Assembly: GCA_013152655.1 (NCBI GenBank)
Contig: JAADFW010000032.1
Coordinates: 1 to 33,872, forward strand
Direction: 5' to 3'
Origin: Chlorobiota bacterium
GTDB lineage: Bacteria; Bacteroidota; Bacteroidia; Bacteroidales; B39-G9
DNA length: 33,872 nucleotides
Part shown: positions 7,880 through 17,244 of the stretch, piece by piece
Numbering within the stretch: position 1 is the first letter of the stretch
Layout: every line of letters starts with the position of its first letter
Made by a program: the position numbers and the translations under genes
Notes under the pieces: generated by a model
The model's database searches: none
Seen by the model: the letters and a program-made list of their open reading frames with translations, nothing else
Told to the model about the DNA's origin: nothing

Positions 7880-8653
7880 TCAGTTTTGTTTATTTAATTT
7901 ACCCCTTACATCAATTAGTTTGGCTAAAATTGAAACAACAATTTCTTCCGGTGTTTCACAAGTAATTGGAACACCCATAGGCCAGTCAATTTTTTCTATT
8001 TCCTTTTCAGTTAGTATATTATTTTGCAAATATGACTTTTTAGCAGTTTCTATTTTTCGTTTGCTTCCAATCATTCCGAGATAAGCAAATTCCTTTTTTG
8101 CACAATGTGCTATCACATCATAATCATATCCGTGTTTGTGTGTAATAGAAGTAATAAATACCCGCTTATTAAACTGTAGCTCTTTAAAAGCTTCATTATG
8201 ATTTTTATTTATTGTACGAATAACTTCGCTATTAAAATCATCAAATATTGATTCTCTTTCATCAATAACAGTAACTTTAAATCCCAGTTTGTTAGCTTGT
8301 TTTGCTAAAGCTTTGCCAATATGGCCGGCACCAAAAATATATAAGTCATACGATTTTAAAATTGGTTCAATATAAATTTCAACATTTCCTCCACAACCCA
8401 TTGAGTGGTCTTCCAGTAAATTATGCTTAAAATATTTTGGCTTGCCAATTTTTAAAGTTTCTAATGCATCTTTAATAACCTGATTTTCTAAACTTCCTCC
8501 ACCAATAGTGCCAAAAATTTTTCCACTGGAATAAACAAGCATTTTAGAGCCTGGTTTTCTCGGAGTGGAGCCTTTAATACTGGTTATTATGCATAAGGCA
8601 CAATCAATATTTTCATTTTCAGATTCAATTATTTTAGCGTAAATATTATCCAT
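7880..8653 (-). CDS. xdhC: XdhC, molybdenum cofactor insertion chaperone
   Basis: XdhC binds molybdenum cofactor, helps sulfurate it and inserts it into XdhB. The N-terminal XdhC/CoxI domain shows SIKGSTPRKPGSKMLV, GTIGGGSLENQVI and SMGCGGNVEIYIEP. The C-terminal Rossmann domain shows YIFGAGHIGKAL, and the end carries GMIGSKRK and TPEEIVVSILAKLI. The longer TTG start at 8680 adds nine residues; ATG 8653 (MDNIYAKI) is preferred because it is an ATG and fits the usual start. It is the first gene of the minus-strand operon xdhC-xdhA-xdhB-HAD, so the chaperone is made ahead of its client. Confidence 0.92.
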   Translation of the reverse strand: MDNIYAKIIESENENIDCALCIITSIKGSTPRKPGSKMLVYSSGKIFGTIGGGSLENQVIKDALETLKIGKPKYFKHNLLEDHSMGCGGNVEIYIEPILKSYDLYIFGAGHIGKALAKQANKLGFKVTVIDERESIFDDFNSEVIRTINKNHNEAFKELQFNKRVFITSITHKHGYDYDVIAHCAKKEFAYLGMIGSKRKIETAKKSYLQNNILTEKEIEKIDWPMGVPITCETPEEIVVSILAKLIDVRGKLNKQN

Positions 8654-8947
8654 TTTGATTACAATTAAATAATTCTGCAAGGTATAAAATAAAGTAATTT
8701 ATGTATTATAACTGTATTATTAAACTGAGTCTTATCAGTTCATTTTGAATGATTTTAAATTAGTAACTTATTAACTAAATTATAAAAAGTTATCAACTTT
8801 AAAATTTATCGTATAATTATTTTTATAAATTTAAAACTTGTACTGAAAATTAACAATAAATTAAAATAGCTTTTATATAAGCATTATATAAAAATCTTTT
8901 TTTTACTATTTATTTAACAATTATTTATTAACCAATTTATTAAGATT

Positions 8948-11900
8948 ATGAAAAATAAATTTACAAAGTTTTTTATGCTCCTGATTTTTGGAGTATTTAC
9001 CGGGATTTTTGTCTATGGACAAGGTTCTACAACTGCCGGCTTAAATGGCCGCGTAGTAAATGGTGATACAGGAGAGACTTTACCCGGAGCTACTGTTTTG
9101 GCAGTTCATCAAGGTACAGGTTTTCAGTATGGTGGCATTACTGATGCAGATGGTTATTTTCGTTTGCCAAACTTAAATGTTGGTGGCCCTTATAAAATAA
9201 CTGTATCGTTTGTTGGTTATCATAATTATGAGCAAGACAATGTTTATCTTTCTTTAGGACAAACTTTAAAACTAAATGTGAAATTAACTGAAGATTCAAA
9301 AGAACTGTCTGAAGTAGTTATTGTTGGAAGCAGAAACGATTTGTTTGACGGGAACCGTACAGGTGCTCAAACTGTTGTTGATGAAGATGTAGTTAGAAAT
9401 ATGCCAACCGTTGCTCGCGATTTGAGTGATTTTACAAGGTTAACTCCTATGGCAAGCATTACATCCGGCGGAGGAATTAATATTGCAGGGATGAATAGCC
9501 GTTATAACTCAATTTATATTGATGGTGCTATTAATAATGATGTTTTTGGATTGGCTGATAATGGTTCAAATGGTGGACAAATAGGCATTTCACCTATTAG
9601 TATTGACGCAATTGAACAATTCCAGGTGGTTATTGCACCTTTTGACGTAAGACAAGGCGGATTTGCCGGAGGTGGTATTAATGCTGTAACTCGAAGTGGT
9701 ACAAACAAATTTAAAGGTTCTGTTTATTATTTTATGCGAAATGAAAATTTAGCAGGAAAAACTCCTACTGACGATGAATCGGTAGATAAAGTTAAATTAG
9801 ATCCTTTTTCAACAGCTACATATGGCTTCCGTTTAGGCGGGCCAATTATTGAAAATAAATTGTTCTTCTTTGCTAATGCAGAATTACAAAAGGAAGAAAC
9901 TCCTCAGCCTTATGATTTTAACACCTATATTGGTGATGCATCAAGAGCCGATATTGAATCCTTAATTTCTAAAGTCAATGGGTTAGGTTATGACCCGGGA
10001 GGATATGAAAACACTACTAAAACTTTAGATGGAACTAAATTTTTAATTAAATTTGATTATAACATTAATAAAAGTAATAAATTAATGTTAAGGCATTCTT
10101 ATACTAAAGGTGTTTCAACCAGCCCGTCTCGTTCAAGCAGTAGTAGAATTAATTTTGCTAATGGAGGAGTTTATTTTCCTTCTACAACAAATTCAACTGC
10201 TTTAGAATTGAAAAGCTATTTAAGTGAAAGTTTTTCCAATAAATTCATTCTTGGCTATACTACTGTTCGCGACCAACGTGACCCAATAGGCGATAATTTT
10301 CCTAAAGTAAAAATTCGCGATGGAAATGGCGATATTTATTTCGGTAGTGAGGAGTATTCAACTGCCAATCAGTTAGATCAAAATATTTTTACTTTAACTG
10401 ATAACTTCCAGTTGTATAAAGGAAGACACACTTTTACTTTTGGAACACATAACGAATTTTATTCAATATATAACTTATTTATAAGACAAAATTTTGGAGT
10501 ATATGAATATGATAGTTTATCACAATTTATGACTGATGTTAATGCTTCTGATTTTTATAGAAGTTATTCTGTAATTGATAATATAACAGGTGATGGTTCA
10601 GCAGCAGCAGCAGATTTTAATGCTATTCAATTAGGATTTTATGCTCAGGATGAAATAGATGTTAATGATAAATTAAAGGTAACTGCCGGTTTAAGAATTG
10701 ATATTCCTATTTTCCCGCAAAATCCCGAAGAAGACACGCATTTTAATTCTGCAACCATTGATTCAATCACTCAGTGGGGTTATGATATGCAAGGAGCTAA
10801 AGCCGGACAAATGCCTAAGCCTCAATTTATGTTTTCTCCAAGAGTTGGATTTAACTACGATTTAATGGGTGATCAGTCTGCACAATTGCGTGGTGGTATT
10901 GGTATCTTTACTTCAAGAATTCCATTTGTATGGCCAGGTGCTGCCTATAATAACAATGGCTTAATGGTAGGAAATACTTTCCAGTCTGATGTTGCTTTTA
11001 ACCCCGATTGGAATAACCAGCCTACTTCAACTACTTTTGACCCGACTGCTACTGATGTTCCTTCAGGCGATATTAATTTATTTGCGGAGAATTTCAAATT
11101 TCCTCAGGTTATGAAAATTGATTTAGCTTTTGATAAAAAATTACCAATGGGGCTTATTGGGTCGGTTGAGGTTATGTACACAAAAACATTAAATAATGTG
11201 TACTACCAAAATTTTAATATTAAACCTTCTGTGAAAAATTTAACCGGAACGGGTGATACAAGGCCTATTTTCAACAGGTATGATGAAGTGGATGATACTT
11301 ATGGCTATATTATGCTGGCCACTAATACCAATAAGGGTTATACTACTAACTTTACCGTACAATTACAAAGGCCGGCTGATCAAGGCTTAAGCGTAAGTAT
11401 TGCATATACTTATGGAAATGCATTTGCAGTTAATGATGGTACATCTTCTCAGAATTCTTCTCAATGGAGATACATGGAACAGTCTTCAGGAAGAAATTAT
11501 GTTGGGCTTACAAGGTCAGACTTTGATTTAGGACACAGAATTGTTGGTTATTTGTCGTATAGTAAAGAGTATATTGGCCATTTAGCAACAACCGTCTCTT
11601 TATTCTATAATGGCCAATCAGGTAAAACTTTCTCATACACTTATAATAATTATAGGTTAACTAACGAGAATAGTAAAGATATGGACCTTATTTATGTACC
11701 TGCCGATCAAAATGATATTCATTTAATTGATATCGGTTCGCCGGGTGATGATGACTATGTTTCTGCTGCTGATCAATGGAAGGATTTAAATGAATATATT
11801 GAACAGGATGCATATTTAAGCACAAGAAGAGGAAAATATTCAGAAAGAAATGGCGCACGTTTACCATTTGTTAATATTTTCGATTTCCGATTCTCACAAG

Positions 11901-12178
11901 ATTTATATACAGATTTTGCAAACAGGAGAAATACTTTACAATTTACTTTCGATTTGTTTAATCTTGGAAATTTAATTAACGATACTTGGGGAAGAAGATA
12001 TTATGCTAATTATTATGGAAATATTCGTTTAATTAAATTTAAACAATTTCAAGCTGATGGAACAACCCCTGAATTTACTTTTACACGGCCTAAAAATGAT
12101 GCTCCGTGGGATATTGATGATTCTGGTATAAACAGCTCTCGCTGGCAGGCACAAATTGGAATTAGATATATATTCTAA
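8948..12178 (+). CDS. TonB-dependent receptor with carboxypeptidase-regulatory N-terminal domain
   Basis: Outer-membrane TonB-dependent transporter of 1076 residues. A signal peptide (KFFMLLIFGVFTGIFVYGQ) is followed by a carboxypeptidase-regulatory-like domain (LNGRVVNGDTGETLPGATV ... ITDADGYFRLPNLNVGGPY), then the linker ELSEVVIVGSR and the plug (GINIAGMNSRYNSIYIDGA; AGGGINAVTRSGTNKFKGSVYYF). The rest is the 22-strand barrel, ending WQAQIGIRYIF with the terminal Phe expected for BAM folding. This is the Oar-like type rather than a SusC with a SusD partner, since no SusD gene follows. A terminator separates it from the downstream phosphodiesterase. The substrate cannot be told from sequence; neighbours hint at nucleotides or phosphate compounds. 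Confidence 0.9.
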   Translation: MKNKFTKFFMLLIFGVFTGIFVYGQGSTTAGLNGRVVNGDTGETLPGATVLAVHQGTGFQYGGITDADGYFRLPNLNVGGPYKITVSFVGYHNYEQDNVYLSLGQTLKLNVKLTEDSKELSEVVIVGSRNDLFDGNRTGAQTVVDEDVVRNMPTVARDLSDFTRLTPMASITSGGGINIAGMNSRYNSIYIDGAINNDVFGLADNGSNGGQIGISPISIDAIEQFQVVIAPFDVRQGGFAGGGINAVTRSGTNKFKGSVYYFMRNENLAGKTPTDDESVDKVKLDPFSTATYGFRLGGPIIENKLFFFANAELQKEETPQPYDFNTYIGDASRADIESLISKVNGLGYDPGGYENTTKTLDGTKFLIKFDYNINKSNKLMLRHSYTKGVSTSPSRSSSSRINFANGGVYFPSTTNSTALELKSYLSESFSNKFILGYTTVRDQRDPIGDNFPKVKIRDGNGDIYFGSEEYSTANQLDQNIFTLTDNFQLYKGRHTFTFGTHNEFYSIYNLFIRQNFGVYEYDSLSQFMTDVNASDFYRSYSVIDNITGDGSAAAADFNAIQLGFYAQDEIDVNDKLKVTAGLRIDIPIFPQNPEEDTHFNSATIDSITQWGYDMQGAKAGQMPKPQFMFSPRVGFNYDLMGDQSAQLRGGIGIFTSRIPFVWPGAAYNNNGLMVGNTFQSDVAFNPDWNNQPTSTTFDPTATDVPSGDINLFAENFKFPQVMKIDLAFDKKLPMGLIGSVEVMYTKTLNNVYYQNFNIKPSVKNLTGTGDTRPIFNRYDEVDDTYGYIMLATNTNKGYTTNFTVQLQRPADQGLSVSIAYTYGNAFAVNDGTSSQNSSQWRYMEQSSGRNYVGLTRSDFDLGHRIVGYLSYSKEYIGHLATTVSLFYNGQSGKTFSYTYNNYRLTNENSKDMDLIYVPADQNDIHLIDIGSPGDDDYVSAADQWKDLNEYIEQDAYLSTRRGKYSERNGARLPFVNIFDFRFSQDLYTDFANRRNTLQFTFDLFNLGNLINDTWGRRYYANYYGNIRLIKFKQFQADGTTPEFTFTRPKNDAPWDIDDSGINSSRWQAQIGIRYIF

Positions 12179-12199
12179 ATTATTCCTTAATAGTTCATT

Positions 12200-12237
12200 G
12201 AAAGTGGTTGAGATATTTCAGCCACTTTCTTTTTTTC
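12200..12237 (+). terminator. Rho-independent terminator after the TonB-dependent receptor gene
   Basis: GAAAGTGG (12200-12207) pairs perfectly with CCACTTTC (12222-12229), with further TGA/TCA pairing inside the loop, and is followed by eight T residues. It ends only seven bases before the next ATG at 12245, so that gene is reached by read-through or by a promoter I cannot see. Confidence 0.8.
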
Positions 12238-12244
12238 TTTTCTT

Positions 12245-13468
12245 ATGAATACAAAAACAACTTTTTACACTTTATTAATAATTGGTTTTTTGTTAATCGG
12301 TTCTATAAATTGTACCCGTAGAGCAGATAACAATAATAATAACCCATATCTTCTTATACTTTCAATGGATGGTTTCAGGTGGGATTATCCTGAACATGCT
12401 GAAACACCTGTTTTAGATTCTATTGAAAAAATAGGAGTTAAAGCAAATATAATTCCTTCATTCCCGACAAAAACATTTCCTAATCATTATACATTGGCAA
12501 CAGGACTTTTCCCCGATAATCATGGAATAATTCTCAATAATTTCTATAATTACAAATTAGATAAAAAATATTCATTAGGCAATAATGCAACTGTTGTTAA
12601 TCCTGACTTTTATGGTGGAGAGCCAATTTGGGTTACTGCTGAAAAACAAGGTGTTATTTCCGCTTCATATTTCTGGGTGGGTTCAGAAGCTCCTATTAAA
12701 GGTATCTTGCCAACTTATAGTAAGCCTTATGATCATTATTTCCCTTTTTCATCCATTATTGACAGCGTTATAAACTGGTTGCAATTACCTGAAATAAAAA
12801 GGCCGCATTTAATAGCATTTTATTTTAATGAACCTGATTTAACCGGACACGAATATGGGCCAAACAGCTCGGAAATAGTTAGAAAAACAGAATTTTTAGA
12901 TAGTTTATTAGGAGTTTTCTTTGCAAAAAAGAATCAATTAGACATTGCCAATAAACTAAACATAATAATAACTTCCGATCATGGCATGGGTGAAATTTCT
13001 AAAGAAAAAACCGTTTATTTTGATAATTATATTTCAAGAAATTGGCTGGAAAATTCATATGGTGGCTGTCCGGTATTTTTATTAAAAGCAAAAAAAGAAT
13101 TCTATGATTCAGTATATAATCACCTTAAAAATGTAAAACATATTTCTATTTGGAAACCTGAGGAAATTCCTTCGAATTTGCATTTTGGACATAATGAAAA
13201 TATTCAGGATTTTGTGGTTAGTGCCGATAGTTTGTGGAATATAGATTGGAAAAATCATCATTCTGACAAGGGAACTCATGGATATGATAATAAAGATACT
13301 GACATGCAGGCAATATTCTATGCTATTGGCCCCGATTTTAAAAAGAATTATAAAAATAAACCTTTTCCAAATGTTGATTTATATTCTCTAATATGTAATA
13401 TTCTTAACTTGAAACCGGCACCCAATGACGGTAATTTTGACGATGTGAAAAATATGGTTGTCAAATAA
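12245..13468 (+). CDS. ENPP-family nucleotide pyrophosphatase/phosphodiesterase, exported
   Basis: Alkaline-phosphatase-superfamily phosphodiesterase of the ENPP type, which cleaves nucleotide pyrophosphate or phosphodiester bonds in a two-zinc site. LILSMDGFRWDY gives Asp42, PTKTFPNHYTLATGLFPDNHG gives the Thr nucleophile (Thr77), and the other metal ligands lie in NEPDLTGHEYGP, ITSDHGMGEI and DKGTHGYDN. The N terminus is a signal peptide (YTLLIIGFLLIGSINC). Its cysteine could be lipidated, though Asn at -1 is unusual for a lipobox, so a soluble periplasmic enzyme is also possible. Substrate (nucleotides, NAD, phospholipid headgroups) is not decided by sequence. It follows the TonB receptor, and 40 bases separate it from the rhodanese gene. 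Confidence 0.88.
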   Translation: MNTKTTFYTLLIIGFLLIGSINCTRRADNNNNNPYLLILSMDGFRWDYPEHAETPVLDSIEKIGVKANIIPSFPTKTFPNHYTLATGLFPDNHGIILNNFYNYKLDKKYSLGNNATVVNPDFYGGEPIWVTAEKQGVISASYFWVGSEAPIKGILPTYSKPYDHYFPFSSIIDSVINWLQLPEIKRPHLIAFYFNEPDLTGHEYGPNSSEIVRKTEFLDSLLGVFFAKKNQLDIANKLNIIITSDHGMGEISKEKTVYFDNYISRNWLENSYGGCPVFLLKAKKEFYDSVYNHLKNVKHISIWKPEEIPSNLHFGHNENIQDFVVSADSLWNIDWKNHHSDKGTHGYDNKDTDMQAIFYAIGPDFKKNYKNKPFPNVDLYSLICNILNLKPAPNDGNFDDVKNMVVK

Positions 13469-13508
13469 ATTCAAGTGTCTTCTTATTAATTTCCCAATTA
13501 ACTGAATA

Positions 13509-14810
13509 ATGACAAAAATTATTGAATTATCAACTAATGAAATAATACAACAGTTTGAAAGTAATAATTCAAGCCTAATTGATATTAGGCCGGTTGATGC
13601 ATATAACGGTTGGAAACTTCAAAATGAAAAAAGAGGTGGACATATTAAAGGTGCAAAATCGTTACCTGTTAAATGGGCTAATTATATGGATTGGATTGAG
13701 GTAGTTCGTTCAAAAAACATTTTGCCTGAAAACAATATTATTGTTTATGGTTATTCTTCCCATCAAAGTCAAAAGGTGGCACAATTATTCATAAAAGCAG
13801 GTTATTGTAACATATTTGTTTATAATCATTTTATTAATGAATGGGCAAATAACAACGAATTGCCAATGGAGAAGTTACAAAGATATTCAAATTTAGTTTA
13901 TCCCGGGTGGGTGAAAAATATTGTTGATGGAAATGTTCCTTCTGAACATACAGGTGGCAAAACGGTTATTTGTCATGCACATTATAGAAATATAAATGCT
14001 TATTTATCAGGACATATTCCCGGAGCAGTTGATTTAGATACATTGGCTCTTGAAAGCCCTGAAACATGGAATCGACGTTCACCGGAAGAGCTTAAAGCCG
14101 CTTTGCTTGAACATGGAATAACAGCTGACACAACTGTTATTTTATATGGAAAATATATGTCGCCTGATAATAATGATGAATTTCCGGGAAGTGCTGCCGG
14201 GCATATAGGTGCAATACGTTGTGCCTTTATTATGATGTTTGCCGGAGTTAAAGATGTTCGCGTTTTAAACGGGGGATTCCAGGCATGGAAAGATGCTGGC
14301 TTTGAAATTAGTAAAGCAGATGTGCAAAAGGTTCCTGAAAAAGATTTTGGAGCTAATATTCCGGGAAAACAAGAATTAGTGGTTGATATTCCGGAAGCTA
14401 AAGAAATGTTGAAATCAAAAGATGCTGATTTAGTTTGTGTGCGTAGTTGGCCTGAATATATTGGTGAAGTTAGCGGGTATAATTACATAGAAAAAAAAGG
14501 TCGAATTCCCGGAGCTATCTTTGGGAATTGTGGCTCTGATGCTTATCATATGGAAAATTACAGAAACATTGACCATACTACACGAGAATTTCACGAAATT
14601 GAGAAAATTTGGAGTAATGCAGGAATAATACCCGAAAAACATTTGGCTTTTTATTGCGGAACAGGATGGCGTGGGAGTGAAGCATTCTATAATGCATGGT
14701 TAATGGGTTGGCCACGGGTTTCGGTTTTTGATGGCGGGTGGCTTGAATGGAGTAATGATCCTGAAAATCCTTATGAAACAGGAATTCCTGAGTTTAATGA
14801 AGTAATATAA
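13509..14810 (+). CDS. Three-domain rhodanese sulfurtransferase, YnjE-like
   Basis: Three rhodanese domains in 433 residues. Domain 1 (about 1-125) has IDIRPVDAYNGW and GHIKGAKSLP but its active loop (VYGYSSHQSQ) lacks cysteine. Domain 2 (about 130-275) has GHIPGAVDLD but its loop (LYGKYMSPD) also lacks it. Domain 3 (about 285-425) has GRIPGAIFG and the active loop FYCGTGWRGSEA with Cys383. This matches E. coli YnjE, which has three rhodanese domains, a single active Cys near 385 and a link to MoeB and molybdenum cofactor synthesis. Unlike YnjE no signal peptide is seen, so it acts in the cytoplasm. Its presence 5 kb from a molybdoenzyme operon fits a cofactor sulfur role; a thiosulfate sulfurtransferase of other purpose is possible. 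Confidence 0.85.
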   Translation: MTKIIELSTNEIIQQFESNNSSLIDIRPVDAYNGWKLQNEKRGGHIKGAKSLPVKWANYMDWIEVVRSKNILPENNIIVYGYSSHQSQKVAQLFIKAGYCNIFVYNHFINEWANNNELPMEKLQRYSNLVYPGWVKNIVDGNVPSEHTGGKTVICHAHYRNINAYLSGHIPGAVDLDTLALESPETWNRRSPEELKAALLEHGITADTTVILYGKYMSPDNNDEFPGSAAGHIGAIRCAFIMMFAGVKDVRVLNGGFQAWKDAGFEISKADVQKVPEKDFGANIPGKQELVVDIPEAKEMLKSKDADLVCVRSWPEYIGEVSGYNYIEKKGRIPGAIFGNCGSDAYHMENYRNIDHTTREFHEIEKIWSNAGIIPEKHLAFYCGTGWRGSEAFYNAWLMGWPRVSVFDGGWLEWSNDPENPYETGIPEFNEVI

Positions 14811-14909
14811 AAATGAAGTATGTTTTAATCCATACTATGTTTTATAATGCCGTTGTGATAGGCCAGGCATTTGACTTATACAGATATTCAATTGGTATAA
14901 CAACAAAAA

Positions 14910-14940
14910 AAAGTTCCACTTTATTGAAAAATGGAACTTT
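14910..14940. terminator. Bidirectional terminator between convergent genes
   Basis: AAAGTTCCA (14910-14918) and TGGAACTTT (14932-14940) form a 9-bp perfect stem flanked by an A run on the left and a pyrimidine-rich stretch on the right. It lies between the convergent rhodanese (ends 14810) and flavodoxin (ends 14963) genes and can serve both. Confidence 0.75.
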
Positions 14941-14962
14941 CTATCTATTGTATAACAAATTA

Positions 14963-15487
14963 TTACAAACCAAACTCAGGTTTTATTTGTGCTACCCAAT
15001 TTTTAATTCTTTCATCAGTTAAATGCGACTCATGATCTTCATTTATTGGGAGGCCTATAAATTTACCGTCAATTATTGCTTGAGACTCTTGAAAATCATA
15101 ATTATCAGTACTAACCTGTCCAATTATTTTACCACCAATTTCAAGTACTTCCTTTCCTAATACTCCCAAAGCATCAACAAACAAAGAAGCGTATTTAATA
15201 TTATCGCCTAACCCGAACATTGCAACTGTTTTACCTTGCAAATTCATAGTTCTCAGTTTTGGTAAAAAATCATCCCAATCTGTATTCGGGTGATGTAAAT
15301 CCCAGGTATCTTTGCCAATAGTTGCAATTCCGAAAATAATTTTATCATATTCCATAATTTTATTTTCGGCTACATCTTTTACAGGCAACAAATCAATGTT
15401 TTCATTGCCAATTTCATTAGCTATTTTTATCGCAACTCTTTCAGTGCTTCCTTTTACAGGCCCGTAAATTAATGCTATTTTTTTCAT
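14963..15487 (-). CDS. Long-chain flavodoxin
   Basis: FMN-binding one-electron carrier of 174 residues, the long-chain type. The phosphate loop is YGPVKGSTERVA (8-19), and the two ring-stacking loops lie around GKDTWDLHHPNTDW and GLGDNIKYASLFVDALG. The C terminus YDFQESQAIIDGKFIGLPINE followed by ERIKNWV is characteristic of NifF/FldA-like flavodoxins. It can replace ferredoxin with partners such as pyruvate:ferredoxin oxidoreductase or radical-SAM enzymes. Monocistronic, with a TAnnTTTG box 38 bases upstream and a terminator downstream. In such proteins expression often rises with iron limitation; no Fur site was identified here. Confidence 0.93.
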   Translation of the reverse strand: MKKIALIYGPVKGSTERVAIKIANEIGNENIDLLPVKDVAENKIMEYDKIIFGIATIGKDTWDLHHPNTDWDDFLPKLRTMNLQGKTVAMFGLGDNIKYASLFVDALGVLGKEVLEIGGKIIGQVSTDNYDFQESQAIIDGKFIGLPINEDHESHLTDERIKNWVAQIKPEFGL

Positions 15488-15524
15488 ATCATTTATATCT
15501 GTATATAATTAATTATTTAAAGGT

Positions 15525-15532
15525 CAAAGATA
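15525..15532 (-). promoter_or_regulatory. TAnnTTTG -7 box for flavodoxin
   Basis: On the minus strand this reads TATCTTTG, an exact match to the Bacteroidota -7 consensus, 37 bases before the flavodoxin ATG. A -33 TTTG was not found at the expected distance. Confidence 0.45.
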
Positions 15533-15611
15533 TAATTAAATCATTTTCATTGATATAAATTAATTGTGAATTTTTTAAAAATACTCAGGCATAAAATCTA
15601 TAAAACTTTTT

Positions 15612-17219
15612 TCATGACTCAACAACTACTTTAACAGTTGAATTATCGTGAATTTCAGCAACTCTTCCCGATGGATCGGTATCTTTTTGCCATTTTGGGA
15701 TCCATTTTTTTACTGTTCTTATACTGTTTTTATCAGGAAAATGCTTTTCAAATAATTTTCTGAAATAAAATGCCTCTTTAGTATCAGGAGTATTGTAAGG
15801 AAAAATTTCGGAGGCTGTAGCAAATTCTTCATCAGGAATAGTATTGTCTGCAAATTCCTTAACAGAATCAATCCAGCTATATCCAACGCCATCTCCAAAT
15901 TGCTCTTTTTGTCGCCATAAAATTTCATCAGGTAAATAGTGGTAATCTGAAACTGAAAAAGCTTCTCTTAAAATTGATTTTTCTATTCTGCCAATAGCTT
16001 TATCAGGCCTTTTATATTCAGGTGATATTGACATGGCAACATTCATAAATTCTTTATCCAGAAAAGGAACCCTGGCTTCTAAGCCTGATGCCATTGTTGA
16101 TTTATCGGCACGCAAACAATCAGCAGTTGATAACAACGATACTCTTCTAATGGTCTCTTTTTGAAATTCTTCTGCTGAGGGTGCATTATGAAAATATAAA
16201 TATCCTCCGAAAATTTCGTCTGAACCTTCACCCGACAGTACTACTTTAATTCCTTTTTGTACAATTGCTTTCGAAAGAAAATACATAGGTATTGCAGCGC
16301 GTATGGTGGTAACATCGTATGTTTCAAGATGCCATATGACTTTTTCAATGGCTTCAAGTCCTTCTTCAATAGTAAACAGTATTTCGTGATGAATGGTTTC
16401 TATAAAATCTGCTACTTTTCGTGCGGCTTTTAAATCGGTAGCTTCAGGCGTTAAGCCAATTGAAAAAGAGTGTAATTTTTGGCCGGTTTTGTACAAAAGC
16501 CTTTTAGTAATTGAAGCTATTAAACTGGAATCTAAACCACCGGATAAAAGAACACCTAATGGAACATCGCTCATTAATCGTTTCTCAACAGATTTTATTA
16601 ATGTATTTCTTAACAGTTGCGGTTCAAATATTTTATCACAAAAAATATGATTTTCCCAAGCAGGTTTAAAATATTTTACAAACCCGGTTTCTGGTGTATA
16701 ATAATAACCGGGGGGGAAAGGTTTCATTTCTTCACACTGGTCGGCAATGGCTTTCATTTCTGATGAAAAATACATTCTTCCTTCTCTATCGTAGCCATAA
16801 TAGAGTGGTTTAACACCGATTGGATCGCGGCCAGCCATAAATTTGTCCTGGTCAATTATTACAAATACAAAAACGCCATCTAATTTATTACAAAAATTGC
16901 TTCCGTATTTTTCGTACAAATGAACAATTATTTCGCTGTCGCATGTTGTTCTGAACTTTTTGCCTTTAAATTCTTGCTCTTTCAGTTCTAAGTGGTTGTA
17001 AATTTCACCGTTATGTATTACCCATGATGTATTGTTGCCTTGAATAGGTTGTGTGCCGGTTGTTAAGTCAATTATTGAAAGTCGCTCGTGTGACATTACC
17101 CAACCGCTTTCAGATTGGTAGATTCCTGATTCGTCGGGGCCTCGATGACTTTGACGTTTTGAAAGTTCTTTTACTTTTTGTTTGTCTGTTTTTCCTATGA
17201 TTGCTATAATTCCACACAT
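15612..17219 (-). CDS. asnB: Asparagine synthetase (glutamine-hydrolysing)
   Basis: Makes asparagine from aspartate, glutamine and ATP. The start must be ATG 17219, because Cys2 of MCGIIAIIG is the glutaminase nucleophile and must be exposed by removal of Met; a longer frame from 17288 only translates the terminator hairpin. The glutaminase domain continues with RGPDESG, SHERLSIIDL, NGEIYNH and DSEIIVHLYEKYG. The synthetase domain carries the pyrophosphate loop LLSGGLDSSLIAS (226-231) and SGEGSDEIFGGY. The protein has 535 residues, close to E. coli AsnB. It is transcribed alone behind a leader of over 300 bases holding two asparagine-rich leader peptides and two terminators, so expression is probably attenuated when charged tRNA-Asn is abundant. 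Confidence 0.95.
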   Translation of the reverse strand: MCGIIAIIGKTDKQKVKELSKRQSHRGPDESGIYQSESGWVMSHERLSIIDLTTGTQPIQGNNTSWVIHNGEIYNHLELKEQEFKGKKFRTTCDSEIIVHLYEKYGSNFCNKLDGVFVFVIIDQDKFMAGRDPIGVKPLYYGYDREGRMYFSSEMKAIADQCEEMKPFPPGYYYTPETGFVKYFKPAWENHIFCDKIFEPQLLRNTLIKSVEKRLMSDVPLGVLLSGGLDSSLIASITKRLLYKTGQKLHSFSIGLTPEATDLKAARKVADFIETIHHEILFTIEEGLEAIEKVIWHLETYDVTTIRAAIPMYFLSKAIVQKGIKVVLSGEGSDEIFGGYLYFHNAPSAEEFQKETIRRVSLLSTADCLRADKSTMASGLEARVPFLDKEFMNVAMSISPEYKRPDKAIGRIEKSILREAFSVSDYHYLPDEILWRQKEQFGDGVGYSWIDSVKEFADNTIPDEEFATASEIFPYNTPDTKEAFYFRKLFEKHFPDKNSIRTVKKWIPKWQKDTDPSGRVAEIHDNSTVKVVVES

Positions 17220-17244
17220 AATTTTTTTTTTAAGATTTATAATA

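Noticed and set aside
12585..12773. 62-codon ORF inside the ENPP gene
   Set aside because: Alternative-frame shadow of the phosphodiesterase.
14813..15022. 69-codon plus-strand ORF after the rhodanese gene
   Set aside because: It runs through the bidirectional terminator and into the 3' end of flavodoxin; the composition looks random.
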